DNA of 64,000 bases from Rickettsiales bacterium (GCA_028279475.1 JANQNR010000019.1:1-64000), one strand, 5' to 3'. Shown: positions 45,372 to 54,289, counted from the stretch's first letter. Made by a program: numbers and translations. Notes: generated by a model not told the origin, from the sequence alone.

Positions 45372-46112
45372 TCATTCCCGCCTCGCATAAAGCAAAAACT
45401 CGACATTCCCCTTCGGTCCGGTGATGGGGCTGGGTTCGACGCCACGTACCTGCCAGCCGGGTAGTCCATCAATCCAGGTCTGAATGTCATCACAGACCGC
45501 CTGATGCACCGCCGCGTCACGTACCACGCCACCCTTACCAACCTGCTCGCGTCCAGCTTCGAATTGTGGCTTAATCAATGCGCAGAGCCATGCGTCATCT
45601 TTCGCTAGTGCCAGTGCTGCCGGCAGCACCGTTTTCAAACTGATAAAACTGGCGTCACACACCACCCCATCAATAGCATCCGGAATCTGTTCCTGCGTCA
45701 GGTTGCGGGCATTGGTTTTTTCCAGCACCACCACACGCGCATCCTCGCGCAATTTCCAGTCCAGTTGCCCATGCCCGACATCGACGGCATAGACTTTCGC
45801 GGCTCCGTGATGCAACAGCACATCGGTAAATCCGCCGGTCGATGCACCGACATCGATAATGCTCTGTCCACTCACATCGATGGTGAAATGTTCAATGGCC
45901 TTGGCCAGCTTCAACCCACCCCGCGACACCCAGGGATGGTCTTTGCCTTTCAGCCGAATATCAGCATCTTCTGCTACCGTCTGCCCGGCCTTGGTCACCG
46001 GCACATCGCCTACCAGTACCTGCCCGGCCATAATCAGCGCCTGCGCGCGCGTGCGACTTTCCACCAGTTGGTGATCGACAAGCAGTTGATCAAGACGAAT
46101 TTTTGAAGGCAT
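45372..46112 (-). CDS. tlyA: TlyA-family rRNA 2'-O-methyltransferase
   Basis: An S4 RNA-binding domain (residues about 4-65; IRLDQLLVDHQLVESRTRAQALIMAGQVLV) precedes a Rossmann methyltransferase (IIDVGASTGGFTDVLLHHGA; VVCDASFISLKTVLPA; LIKPQFEAGREQV). In other bacteria TlyA methylates 16S and/or 23S rRNA and sets capreomycin sensitivity. 246 residues. Confidence 0.92.
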   Translation of the reverse strand: MPSKIRLDQLLVDHQLVESRTRAQALIMAGQVLVGDVPVTKAGQTVAEDADIRLKGKDHPWVSRGGLKLAKAIEHFTIDVSGQSIIDVGASTGGFTDVLLHHGAAKVYAVDVGHGQLDWKLREDARVVVLEKTNARNLTQEQIPDAIDGVVCDASFISLKTVLPAALALAKDDAWLCALIKPQFEAGREQVGKGGVVRDAAVHQAVCDDIQTWIDGLPGWQVRGVEPSPITGPKGNVEFLLYARRE

Positions 46113-46140
46113 ATTTTGATTGGCAGGCTGTCACCATTGC

Positions 46141-46641
46141 CTAAGAGCCTGGCGATTGAATCCCTTCCAGTGCCAGTAATTTTTCCTTGTAATGCGCACC
46201 CCAGGCGAAGCCGCCCACGGTGCCGTCTTTTTTCAATACTCGGTGACAAGGAATGAAGAGGGGTAGGGGGTTGGTGGCGCAGGCACTTCCGGCAGCACGA
46301 ATCGCGCCAGCACTACCGGCACGCTCTGCCAGTTCACCGTAGCTGATGGTGCGGCCAAACGGGATGGCGCTCATCACCCGCCAGCAGGCCTTGCGAAAAT
46401 CACCGCCGGAGGGAAGATTGGTGCGTTTTGGTAGTGGTGTTCCCCGGTCAAAATACTGATCCAACGCTGCGCAGAGTTCGGGCTGGTAGTCCGCCGATAA
46501 TTGCCAGTCAGGGGGCAGGGTTTCCGCGCCGCGTACCAGGCGTACTTCCTGTATATTCGTGCCGTCGCCAACCAACGCCAGCCAGTCATCGCCTTCAAAA
46601 AAGCGATGCTGATAGCGCTTATAACGTAATGACGAATTCAT
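46141..46641 (-). CDS. ogt: Methylated-DNA-protein cysteine methyltransferase
   Basis: Suicide repair protein for O6-methylguanine. The acceptor motif LFIPCHRVL, the helix-turn-helix arginine region (FGRTISYGELAERAGSAGAIRAAGSACATNP) and GGFAWG follow the family. 166 residues. Its ATG overlaps the parA stop by one base (TGATG), so the two are coupled. Confidence 0.94.
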   Translation of the reverse strand: MNSSLRYKRYQHRFFEGDDWLALVGDGTNIQEVRLVRGAETLPPDWQLSADYQPELCAALDQYFDRGTPLPKRTNLPSGGDFRKACWRVMSAIPFGRTISYGELAERAGSAGAIRAAGSACATNPLPLFIPCHRVLKKDGTVGGFAWGAHYKEKLLALEGIQSPGS

Positions 46642-47330
46642 CAGGCAACCTCTTTTGCTGCTTTCTTTTTCTTTGCTGCGGCTGGTTGTTTTTTCGGTTT
46701 GTCTTCGGGGAACAGAGCGATCATCTCTTTCACCAGCGCTTTGATTTCTGCAGAGGCCAGCGATTTAGGGTCGACCTCCGTCACCCCCTTACCTTCCATA
46801 ATAGAAGAAGCGAATACAACGCGATTGCCGATCACGCTATCGGTTAATTCTGGGAGTTCCGCACGAATTTTTTCGACGATTTTGGATTTTGCATTGACCC
46901 GGTTGAGGATGGTGCGCACCGGCACTCTCTCACTACCGGCAAATTTGATGGTTGCCTGTGTTGCCCACAAATCGGTGGGGCTAGGCTGTACTGGAACCAG
47001 TACCAGGTCAGCCGATCGAATCGCGGTGCGGGCATCGGTTTCCACATGGGGAGGGCTGTCAATCAGGATGACGTCATAATCGCGGCGCAGGCGTGAGACT
47101 TCGCTACCAACGCGCCAGCCGGATAGTGCCGAGAAATGCATGCCGGTATAATCTTCACCCATGCGCTCTTCGCGCAACTTGTGCCATTGGGTCAGGCTGC
47201 CTTGCGGGTCAATGTCAATCAAGGCGACGCGATAACCGCGTTGGGATAAGGCAACGGCTAAATGGCAGACCAGCGTCGTCTTTCCGGCGCCTCCTTTTTG
47301 CTGAGCAATGGTAATCACCTTTTGACGCAT
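46641..47330 (-). CDS. Orphan ParA-family ATPase
   Basis: Deviant Walker A QQKGGAGKTTLVCHLA, DIDPQGSLTQW and DVILIDSPPH identify a ParA/MinD-like ATPase. ATG 47330 has GGGGG eight bases upstream; longer readings (47336, 47396) are less likely. No parB or parS is visible, so it is not the main chromosome partition pair. The C-terminus is a Lys/Ala tail (KKQPAAAKKKKAAKEVA) that could bind DNA or membrane. It shares a transcript with ogt. Confidence 0.88.
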   Translation of the reverse strand: MRQKVITIAQQKGGAGKTTLVCHLAVALSQRGYRVALIDIDPQGSLTQWHKLREERMGEDYTGMHFSALSGWRVGSEVSRLRRDYDVILIDSPPHVETDARTAIRSADLVLVPVQPSPTDLWATQATIKFAGSERVPVRTILNRVNAKSKIVEKIRAELPELTDSVIGNRVVFASSIMEGKGVTEVDPKSLASAEIKALVKEMIALFPEDKPKKQPAAAKKKKAAKEVA

Positions 47331-47381
47331 TGGCATTTCCCCCTTATGACATAATGAATTATCTACTACTATCAGCCTAGA

Positions 47382-48440
47382 ATGCCTACTGGTCAACTGT
47401 CAAATAACTCTTTTATTGATTCTGTGCCAACGCCCCAAAATATAGTAGGTGGCGCTGATTTATTACGCAAGGGCTTGTTGGTGGCGTTTCCCACCGAGAC
47501 AGTTTACGGGTTGGGTGGTGCGGCAGAGAACCTGGAGGCGGTGACCGGCATCTATGCCACCAAGGGCAGACCATCGCATAACCCGTTGATCGTGCATGTG
47601 CAGGATCTAGCTATGGCGGAGCGTTATGGTGTGTTTAATGCCTTGGCGTACCAGTTAGCGGAGCAATTTTTTCCAGGGCCAGTGACATTGGTGGTGCCGG
47701 TGAAGGACGGCGTGCTTGCGCCTCAACTGCTGGCGGGAGGGAAGACAGTGGCGTTGCGTTGTCCGGCGCATCCGGTAGCGCAGGCATTGTTGCAAGAGTT
47801 CGGTGCTGGCATTGCTGCGCCCAGTGCCAACCGTTCCGGGCGTGTGAGCCCCACGAAAGCGGAGCATGTGAGGGAGGAATTTGCAGAGCATCCAGGCCAG
47901 TTGCGTATGCTGTTGGATGGCGGTGCCACGGAGATTGGCTTGGAATCCACGGTAGTGGATTGTACCAGAGATGCACCGGTGATCCTGCGCAAGGGGAGTG
48001 TGGGGACTGAAGCATTTCCCCCTCCCGCTTGCGGGAGGGGGGCAGGGGGAGGGCTATTGATAGGTAGTACATACATGCGACAGCCCCCCACCTATCCTCC
48101 CCCCGCCTGCGGGGGGAGGTATATTGCAGATGAACAACTTAAATCCCCCGGCCTACTTACTTCTCATTATGCCCCTAATGCGCCGGTACGACTGAATGCA
48201 ACCGATGTGCATGAGGGAGAAGCATTACTAGCCTTTGGTAGCGCGGTGCCGGAGGCGCTCGGCACATGCCTGAACCTTAGCCCTTCGGGTGATCTGGAAG
48301 AGGCAGCACACCATCTCTATGACTATCTGCGCCAGCTTGATGCGTTGAATCCGGCGAGCATTGCCGTCATGCCTGTTCCAGATCGGGGCATTGGAACGGC
48401 GATCAATGACCGTTTGCAACGGGCGGCAGCGAAGCGGTAG
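47382..48440 (+). CDS. tsaC: Threonylcarbamoyl-AMP synthase (Sua5/TsaC) with repeat-derived linker
   Basis: Makes threonylcarbamoyl-AMP for the t6A37 modification of ANN-reading tRNAs. YrdC domain (VAFPTETVYGLGG; TKGRPSHNPLIVHV; CPAHPVAQALL) occupies residues 1-210. A Sua5 domain follows (SPGLLTSHYAPNAPVRL to the end). Between them, about 38 residues rich in Pro, Gly and Cys ([20 protein letters not shown]) are encoded by two GC-rich palindromes. Other Sua5 proteins have a short linker here. Frame is intact. Confidence 0.93.
   Translation: MPTGQLSNNSFIDSVPTPQNIVGGADLLRKGLLVAFPTETVYGLGGAAENLEAVTGIYATKGRPSHNPLIVHVQDLAMAERYGVFNALAYQLAEQFFPGPVTLVVPVKDGVLAPQLLAGGKTVALRCPAHPVAQALLQEFGAGIAAPSANRSGRVSPTKAEHVREEFAEHPGQLRMLLDGGATEIGLESTVVDCTRDAPVILRKGSVGTEAFPPPACGRGAGGGLLIGSTYMRQPPTYPPPACGGRYIADEQLKSPGLLTSHYAPNAPVRLNATDVHEGEALLAFGSAVPEALGTCLNLSPSGDLEEAAHHLYDYLRQLDALNPASIAVMPVPDRGIGTAINDRLQRAAAKR
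48018..48041. repeat. In-frame GC-rich palindrome 1 in tsaC
   Basis: CCCCCTCCCGC, TT, GCGGGAGGGGG: perfect 11-bp arms within the linker between the YrdC and Sua5 domains. Same class as 48096-48119 and 35418-35441. Confidence 0.88.
48096..48119. repeat. In-frame GC-rich palindrome 2 in tsaC
   Basis: CCTCCCCCCGC, CT, GCGGGGGGAGG: perfect 11-bp arms, 54 bases after the first palindrome. The left arm is identical to that of the ispDF copy. Confidence 0.88.
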
Positions 48441-48533
48441 GAATTTGCCATGCCCAGGCAGTAATCATTGCAATTCCACCGGTGAACGCGCATGATGGCG
48501 GCATCGTTAATCTTACAAGAAAGCAGGATACCC

Positions 48534-49847
48534 ATGACTCAGACCGCCACCCTCGTCAATGACAATGACTACAAAGTCGCCGATATCAGCCTGGCTGAAT
48601 GGGGGCGCAAGGAAATCTCGCTGGCCGAATCGGAAATGCCGGGATTGATGGCACTGCGGGAAGAGTATGCTGGCCAGCAACCGCTGAAGGGTGCGCGGAT
48701 TGTCGGGTGTCTGCACATGACCATCCAGACGGCGGTGCTGATCGAAACGCTCACGGCGCTGGGTGCCGAGGTACGCTGGAGTTCGTGCAATATCTTTTCG
48801 ACGCAGGACCATGCAGCAGCGGCAATTGCAGCAACCGGGGTGCCGGTTTTCGCCTGGAAAGGGGAGACGGATGAGGAATATGACTGGTGTATCCACCAAA
48901 CGATCAAGGGCAACCCGGACTGGGTGCCGAACATGATTCTTGATGACGGCGGGGATCTGACGCGGATGATGCATCAGGATTATCCGGAGTTGATGGGGGA
49001 GGTGCGCGGCTTGTCGGAAGAGACGACGACCGGCGTACTGCGCCTGCACGATATGCAAAAGGCCGGGACGTTGAAAGTGCCGGCGATTAATGTCAATGAC
49101 GCGGTGACCAAGTCCAAATTCGATAATCTGTATGGCTGTCGTGAAAGTCTGCCGGATGGGTTGAAACGGGCGACGGATGTGATGCTGGCCGGGAAGATCG
49201 CTGTGGTTGCAGGTTATGGGGATGTCGGGAAAGGCTGTGCCGACGCGCTGCGTGGTCAGGGAACGCGGGTGCTGGTCACCGAAATCGACCCGATTTGCGC
49301 TTTGCAGGCGGCGATGGAAGGCTACGAAGTAATGACGATGGAGCAGGCGGCACCGATCGGCGATATCTTCGTTACGGCGACAGGCAATCGTGATGTCATC
49401 ACCAACGAGCATATGCATCATATGAAAGACCGGGCGATTGTTTGTAATATCGGCCATTTCGACAATGAAATTCAGGTGGAATCCCTACACAATTACCAGT
49501 GGGATGAAATCAAACCCCAGGTCGATGAAATCACCAAACCGGACGGGTCGCGACTGATTCTGCTGGCGAAGGGGCGGTTGGTGAATCTGGGGTGTGCCAC
49601 CGGGCATCCGAGCTTTGTGATGAGCGCCTCCTTTACGAACCAGGTGCTGGCACAGATTGAGCTATGGAATAATGCTGGGAATTATGACAACAAGGTCTAC
49701 GTCTTGCCACGCCATCTGGATGAAAAGGTGGCCAGACTACATCTTGAAAAATTGGGCGTCACCTTAACCCAGCTAACGGCGGATCAGGCGGGTTATCTGG
49801 GGATTGATGTGGATGGCCCCTACAAGACGGAAGCCTATCGCTATTAA
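48534..49847 (+). CDS. ahcY: Adenosylhomocysteinase
   Basis: Splits S-adenosylhomocysteine, clearing the by-product of methyl transfer. [16 protein letters not shown], the NAD-binding [19 protein letters not shown] and the C-terminal [11 protein letters not shown] are canonical. ATG 48534 has AGGA eight bases upstream; 437 residues. A start at 48492 would add 14 unsupported residues. I saw no clear SAH or SAM riboswitch in the 93-bp leader. Nine bases before divL. Confidence 0.97.
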   Translation: MTQTATLVNDNDYKVADISLAEWGRKEISLAESEMPGLMALREEYAGQQPLKGARIVGCLHMTIQTAVLIETLTALGAEVRWSSCNIFSTQDHAAAAIAATGVPVFAWKGETDEEYDWCIHQTIKGNPDWVPNMILDDGGDLTRMMHQDYPELMGEVRGLSEETTTGVLRLHDMQKAGTLKVPAINVNDAVTKSKFDNLYGCRESLPDGLKRATDVMLAGKIAVVAGYGDVGKGCADALRGQGTRVLVTEIDPICALQAAMEGYEVMTMEQAAPIGDIFVTATGNRDVITNEHMHHMKDRAIVCNIGHFDNEIQVESLHNYQWDEIKPQVDEITKPDGSRLILLAKGRLVNLGCATGHPSFVMSASFTNQVLAQIELWNNAGNYDNKVYVLPRHLDEKVARLHLEKLGVTLTQLTADQAGYLGIDVDGPYKTEAYRY

Positions 49848-49856
49848 GAGGACTGC

Positions 49857-52184
49857 ATGGCAGAGACAATGCTGGATCACCCGAATGCATTGATGACCAT
49901 CGGCATTTTGCTTGGTCTGGTGGTGATGGTGGCCAGCATTATTTTTTATGCTGTATACCGTATTGGTCGCCGTTGGGAGCATGTGGCGCGTACGCTGACC
50001 AGTGAGCTGATTGGCAAGGGGTGGGTATTTCTGGTCTGCCGCCCGAAGGACCAACGATTGCTCTATTGCCGAGGGGTGCGGCATTTTGCTTCATCCAGGC
50101 AGCCTTTTTCAAAATTGCAGGATGTGGAGAAGGGGGTGCACGAAGAGGACCGAGAGCGGTTTCAGCTATTAGTGGCCAATGAAGCCGAGCAGCAGGAAGC
50201 ATCCGATATTATTCGCAATATTGAGAGTGAGCGGTTTGAATGTATAGTGACGATGCTTCAGTGGCGAGGAGAGGAGGCCGTATTTATTACCCTGCGCCCT
50301 GTATCAAAGGCCTATCGGAAGATGCTGGCGGTACAGAGTGAGAATAATGCACTGAAGGCACAAAACAGCCTGCATCTGGATATATTGAATACATTGCCGC
50401 ATCCGATCTGGGTACGGGATGCGCAGCTGGCATTGATCTATTGTAACCTGGCCTATCTGGAGCTGGCGGAAGACAATGAAGCACCGTCGGCAGGGCAGGG
50501 GATGCCGGAACTTTACCGGAATGCGGAAGCGCAGGCACGCAAAGCGCAAGAGCAACAGGAGCCGGAGCAACAGCGACAGCGCCTGGTGGTTGATGGCGAG
50601 CGGCGGATGTTTGAGGTGCAGGACTACCCGTCTCCTTCCGGGCATATCATCGGCATGGCGCAGGATATTGTGGCACTGGACAAGGCCGAGGCAGAGATTA
50701 AAGACCATCTGACGACATTGGAAGATTTGTTGGATAGCTCTTCCAGCGCCATGACCATTTACGGCGTCGATATGCGGTTGAAATATTATAATCAGGCCTA
50801 TGTGCGTATCTGGGGCATCGATGAAGCACGTTTGCAGTCACAACCGACTTTCTCTGAAATGCTCGAATATCTGCGTGAATTGCGCAAGCTGCCGGAACAG
50901 GTCAATTTCCCGGCATTCAAGCAGCAGCGTCTGAAAATCTTCAACGAGGTGACGGAACCGCATGAAGAAATTTTCTACCTGCCGGATGGACGTATTTTGA
51001 GAAATGTGGCGATTCCTCATTCCGCTGGAGGCGTCTTATTCATTTACGAAGACGTAACCGACCGGCTGGCGCTGGAGCGTTCCTATAATACCCTGATCGC
51101 CGTGCAGCAGGAAACATTAGACAATCTGTTCGAAGGGGTGGTCGTCTTCGGTGAAGATGGCCGTCTGCGGCTGAAAAATCCGGTATTCATGTCATTGTGG
51201 GAATTGAAAGAGGAAGAGCTGCCGGACGGGGTGCATATTTCCGAGATGCTGGAGCGTACGAAATCGCTCTACAATGTGCCGGACTGGGATGGTTTTAAGC
51301 GTGAATTCATTGCTCAGGTGCAGTCGCGTACCTATGAAACATCCCGGATAGAACGGCAGGACGGTGCGGTGCTGGATTGTTCGATGGTGCCGTTGCCGGA
51401 TGGCGGGGTGCTGCTGACCTATGTGGATATGACCGCCTCGACGCTGGTTGAGCGCTCGCTGCGTGAACGCAATGAAGCGCTGGAGGCAGGCGATAAACTG
51501 AAAACCGAATTCCTGGCGAATATGTCCTATGAGTTGCGTTCGCCGCTGACCTCCATCAGTGGATTTGCCGAGATGCTCAAGCAGGATTATTTTGGCGGGC
51601 TGTCGGACAAGCAGCGCGAGTATGTGGAAGGGATTCACCATTCCTCGCAGAATCTGATGCACCTCATCAATGATATTCTCGATCTCTCCAGTATTGAAGC
51701 CGGCTACCTGACGCTCAATATCAGCGAGTTTGACATTTGCAAAATGCTGCACGCGATGATGACGCTGCTGGGTGAGCGGTTACGCGAATATGATGTGCGT
51801 GCGGAAATTGTATGTCCTGAGACGATCGGCCTGATGCGCGCCGATGAAACCCGGGTGCGGCAGGTGCTGTTTCATTTGCTGAGCAATGCGGTGAAATATT
51901 CGCATGAGGGCGGTAACGTTGTATTGGGAGCAGAGCGATCTAAGGAGGGCGTGACGCTCTGGGTCGAGGATAACGGGGTGGGGATCTCCGAAGATGAACA
52001 AGGCGCCGTGTTCGACAAATTTTACCGAGGTGCGCCGGGCGTGCGCAAGTCCGGCACCGGGCTGGGACTGTCGATGGTGAAAAACTTCGTCGAGCTTCAT
52101 GGTGGCGAGGTCACGCTGGAATCCACGGTGGGCACAGGCACCATCATTCGCTGTTTCTTCCCGAATGAGCCAAAACCGCATTAA
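49857..52184 (+). CDS. divL: DivL-type PAS sensor kinase with Tyr in place of the phospho-His
   Basis: 775 residues: one N-terminal membrane helix (about 10-35), several PAS domains (to about 535; e.g. LDILNTLPHPIWVRD, LDNLFEGVVVFGEDGRLRL), then a HisKA-like dimer helix and a HATPase domain (LLSNAVKYSHEGG; DNGVGISEDE; GTGLGLSMVKNFVELHGG). The H-box reads NMSYELRSPL, so Tyr558 (codon TAT 51528-51530) replaces the phosphoacceptor His. Caulobacter DivL (769 residues, Tyr550) has the same design and works in the DivK-CckA-CtrA cell-cycle circuit. Adjacency to ahcY supports orthology. Confidence 0.87.
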   Translation: MAETMLDHPNALMTIGILLGLVVMVASIIFYAVYRIGRRWEHVARTLTSELIGKGWVFLVCRPKDQRLLYCRGVRHFASSRQPFSKLQDVEKGVHEEDRERFQLLVANEAEQQEASDIIRNIESERFECIVTMLQWRGEEAVFITLRPVSKAYRKMLAVQSENNALKAQNSLHLDILNTLPHPIWVRDAQLALIYCNLAYLELAEDNEAPSAGQGMPELYRNAEAQARKAQEQQEPEQQRQRLVVDGERRMFEVQDYPSPSGHIIGMAQDIVALDKAEAEIKDHLTTLEDLLDSSSSAMTIYGVDMRLKYYNQAYVRIWGIDEARLQSQPTFSEMLEYLRELRKLPEQVNFPAFKQQRLKIFNEVTEPHEEIFYLPDGRILRNVAIPHSAGGVLFIYEDVTDRLALERSYNTLIAVQQETLDNLFEGVVVFGEDGRLRLKNPVFMSLWELKEEELPDGVHISEMLERTKSLYNVPDWDGFKREFIAQVQSRTYETSRIERQDGAVLDCSMVPLPDGGVLLTYVDMTASTLVERSLRERNEALEAGDKLKTEFLANMSYELRSPLTSISGFAEMLKQDYFGGLSDKQREYVEGIHHSSQNLMHLINDILDLSSIEAGYLTLNISEFDICKMLHAMMTLLGERLREYDVRAEIVCPETIGLMRADETRVRQVLFHLLSNAVKYSHEGGNVVLGAERSKEGVTLWVEDNGVGISEDEQGAVFDKFYRGAPGVRKSGTGLGLSMVKNFVELHGGEVTLESTVGTGTIIRCFFPNEPKPH

Positions 52185-52215
52185 CCTGAACATGGGTAGG
52201 CCTGTCCAAAACTCC

Positions 52216-52421
52216 ACTCTCCCCACGCTTGCACCCGCTTGCGGGGTGCAAGCCTTTTTGATGCACAGCACCCCACAGGTGGGTGCTGTGCGGGAGAGTC
52301 GAAGAGAGCAAGCGTAGCGCCGCTCGATTCGGTGAGGGGTGGATAGTAATTGACCCCTCACGCATCGTCTTCGGCTCCGTTGTCACCTCGACTCTGCTGC
52401 TCTCCCGCAAGGGGAGAGCAG
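52216..52421. repeat. Array of nested hairpins downstream of divL
   Basis: Outer stem ACTCTCCC (52216-52223) / GGGAGAGT (52292-52299) encloses two strong hairpins (52227-52253 and 52263-52291). A second outer stem AGAGTCGA (52295-52302) / TCGACTCT (52388-52395) encloses GTGAGGGGT / ACCCCTCAC (52332-52361). A last hairpin CTGCTCTCCC / GGGAGAGCAG spans 52397-52421. It fills most of the 330-bp gap after divL; no convincing gene lies there. Confidence 0.8.
52227..52259 (+). terminator. Probable divL terminator
   Basis: GCTTGCACCC / GGGTGCAAGC stem (10 bp) followed by CTTTTTG. It is also one of the two inner hairpins of the nested array. Confidence 0.7.
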
Positions 52422-52476
52422 ATGCACCATCGTTATTTATCCACAATTCATATTCATCAGGCTTATGTTTTCAGGC

Positions 52477-52517
52477 AAAAAAATAAGCTTAAACCCTACG
52501 AAAGAGATTTAAGCTTA
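52477..52517 (-). terminator. Terminator of the basic 109-residue gene
   Basis: On the minus strand, TAAGCTTAAA / TTTAAGCTTA (10-bp perfect stem) followed by seven T residues. The stop codon TAA of the gene lies within the left arm. Confidence 0.82.
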
Positions 52518-52844
52518 ATCAGGGACGAAGAAAACATCATCACAGTGTTTTTCTGGGAACCCTGTTGGAGCATTGTAGGTGTCCATTGCAAAAGTGGCAA
52601 TGGACTCACTGACAGAAAAAAAATTAAATGCTCTGAACACGGCATCAACGTGTCGCCGCTTTTTTCCTTCTGGCGTCACAAGCGTACCTGTAACGCCTTT
52701 GACAATTATGGGAACGCCGTTCTTTCGTTTGGCTTTACGGCGCCTACATGGGGCACCATCCCCCACGTGCAGGTTACGCCATCCCGTTTTTTTGTACACG
52801 GGAGAACGCCCTTTACGGAGCTTAAGGCCGGAACGATTCTTTGC
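52515..52844 (-). CDS. Unknown protein with highly basic N-terminus
   Basis: 109 residues from ATG 52844 (GGAG upstream). The first half is strongly basic (MAKNRSGLKLRKGRSPVYKK; RRRKAKRKNG; EGKKRRH), like ribosomal or nucleic-acid-binding proteins; the second half is neutral (FSVSESIATFAMDTYNAP). No family recognised. A perfect terminator overlaps its stop, supporting a real transcript. Confidence 0.6.
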   Translation of the reverse strand, partial: AKNRSGLKLRKGRSPVYKKTGWRNLHVGDGAPCRRRKAKRKNGVPIIVKGVTGTLVTPEGKKRRHVDAVFRAFNFFSVSESIATFAMDTYNAPTGFPEKHCDDVFFVPD

Positions 52845-53074
52845 CATGGATTTTTTCTCCACTAACAATATTCTCACCAACCTTGTTGGTACATGCACTT
52901 GATTATAAATGTGCAATCTAACAATGGGAGTACCATTATAGCCTACAGGGTAGGTGAGAAACTATGCGCATTATAGCTATATATTAACAGAATGTAAACC
53001 ATATCTTTTTTGTGAATGCGTCATTTGGGCAATCTGTCTTGCCAAAGCGCAGCGGCGGCAGGCAACCTCATAAC
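52845..53074. other. Intergenic stretch with no gene
   Basis: This gap of about 230 bases, together with the repeat that follows, has no convincing frame. It contains two TTATAGC words (near 52936 and 52966) that might be eroded ends of the TATAGC family, and TATATATTAACAG resembling a -10 region. Nothing else is seen. Confidence 0.4.
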
Positions 53075-53205
53075 CGTCATTCCGGGCGAAGCGTAAGCGA
53101 AGACCCGGAATCCATCTATCAACGAGCAAGATTCATGATGGATTCCGGATAACTCCGCTCACACTTCACAGCAAAGCTGTGAGTTCGCGGGCTTCCGGAA
53201 TGACG
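53075..53205. repeat. CGTCATTCCGG...CCGGAATGACG composite palindrome upstream of purU
   Basis: 131 bp with outer 11-bp arms CGTCATTCCGG / CCGGAATGACG. Inside are a second palindrome CCGGAATCCATC / GATGGATTCCGG and a CTCACA...TGTGAG hairpin. It ends about 60 bases before the purU start. Confidence 0.82.
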
Positions 53206-53265
53206 AAAGAGAGACTTTACGGCATAACGGTTGATGCGGCGTGAAGAATCGACTACACAGATACG

Positions 53266-54129
53266 ATGCACGATGCACCTGAATATATTCTAACCATTGC
53301 CTGCCCGGACGTGCCGGGGATTGTTGCGGCAGTGGCCGGGTTTATCGCGGCGCAGCACGGGTTCATTCTGGAATCGACGCAATATGGCGATCCGGTGACC
53401 ACCACCTTCTTCCAGCGCATCCATTTCCGCGCATCGGAGCAAACGCCGGAACATGCATCCTTGCGACAGCGTTTTGACGAAGAAGTCGGGCAGCGTTTTT
53501 CCATGGATTGGCAGATGCACGATGCCCTGCGCAAGCCACGCCTGTTGATCATGGTCTCCAAGGCCAGCCATTGCCTCAATACCTTGCTGCATCGCTATCA
53601 GAACGGCACCTTACAGGTAGAGATTCCGCTGGTGGTGTCCAATCATCCCGACTTGCAGCGGCTGGTGGCATGGCATGACATTCCCTATTACCATTTGCCG
53701 ATTGACGGCAAGCATAGCAAGGAAGAGCAGGAAGCCAGGGTTAAAGAACTGGCCGAGGATAATCGCATCGACCTGCTGGTGCTGGCGCGCTATATGCAGA
53801 TTCTCTCGCAGGAGATGTGCGGGCATTTTTCCGGCAAGGCCATCAACATTCACCATTCCTTTCTGCCCAGTTTCAAGGGCGCGCGTCCCTACCATCAGGC
53901 CTATGCCAAGGGGGTCAAGCTGATCGGCGCGACGGCGCATTACGTGACGCAAGACCTGGATGAAGGGCCGATCATTGAGCAGGAAGTGGCGCGGGTGGAT
54001 CATACCCATGCGATTGATGAGCTGGTCAGTGTCGGGCAAGAGATTGAGAGCAAAGTGCTGTACCGCGCGGTGCGCCATCACTGTGAGCATCGGGTGCTGC
54101 TCAACGGGCATAAAACTGTCGTTTTTTAA
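53266..54129 (+). CDS. purU: Formyltetrahydrofolate deformylase
   Basis: Releases formate from 10-formyl-THF. An N-terminal ACT domain (LTIACPDVPGIVAAVAGFIA) precedes the formyltransferase fold (VVSNHPDLQRLVAWHDIPYYHLP; NIHHSFLPSFKGARPYHQAYAKGVKLIGATAHYVT). 287 residues. Palindromic repeats flank it on both sides. Confidence 0.95.
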   Translation: MHDAPEYILTIACPDVPGIVAAVAGFIAAQHGFILESTQYGDPVTTTFFQRIHFRASEQTPEHASLRQRFDEEVGQRFSMDWQMHDALRKPRLLIMVSKASHCLNTLLHRYQNGTLQVEIPLVVSNHPDLQRLVAWHDIPYYHLPIDGKHSKEEQEARVKELAEDNRIDLLVLARYMQILSQEMCGHFSGKAINIHHSFLPSFKGARPYHQAYAKGVKLIGATAHYVTQDLDEGPIIEQEVARVDHTHAIDELVSVGQEIESKVLYRAVRHHCEHRVLLNGHKTVVF

Positions 54130-54148
54130 AAACATTATAAACAAGCCG

Positions 54149-54289
54149 TAGGCGCAATCCGGAATCCATCATGCCACATACGTCATACCGGCGGAGACCG
54201 GTATCTTTTGCTATGACTGGCTGAAAGCCGCCCTAGGCTCTGGCCTTCCGCGTTGCCATGCGTTGGCGGGACAAACCGCTGGAATGACG
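54149..54289. repeat. CCGGAATCCA/GGAATGACG-type repeat downstream of purU
   Basis: Opens GCGCAATCCGGAATCCATC, contains an ATACCGG / CCGGTAT hairpin and closes GGAATGACG. It is a rearranged relative of 45228-45370. Confidence 0.65.

Noticed and set aside
48441..48533. SAH or SAM riboswitch ahead of ahcY
   Set aside because: No recognisable conserved core was found in the 93-bp leader.
52350..52865. 171-codon plus-strand frame opposite the basic 109-residue gene
   Set aside because: The minus-strand gene has a ribosome site and a terminator at its stop; the plus frame begins in the hairpin array and has no such signals.
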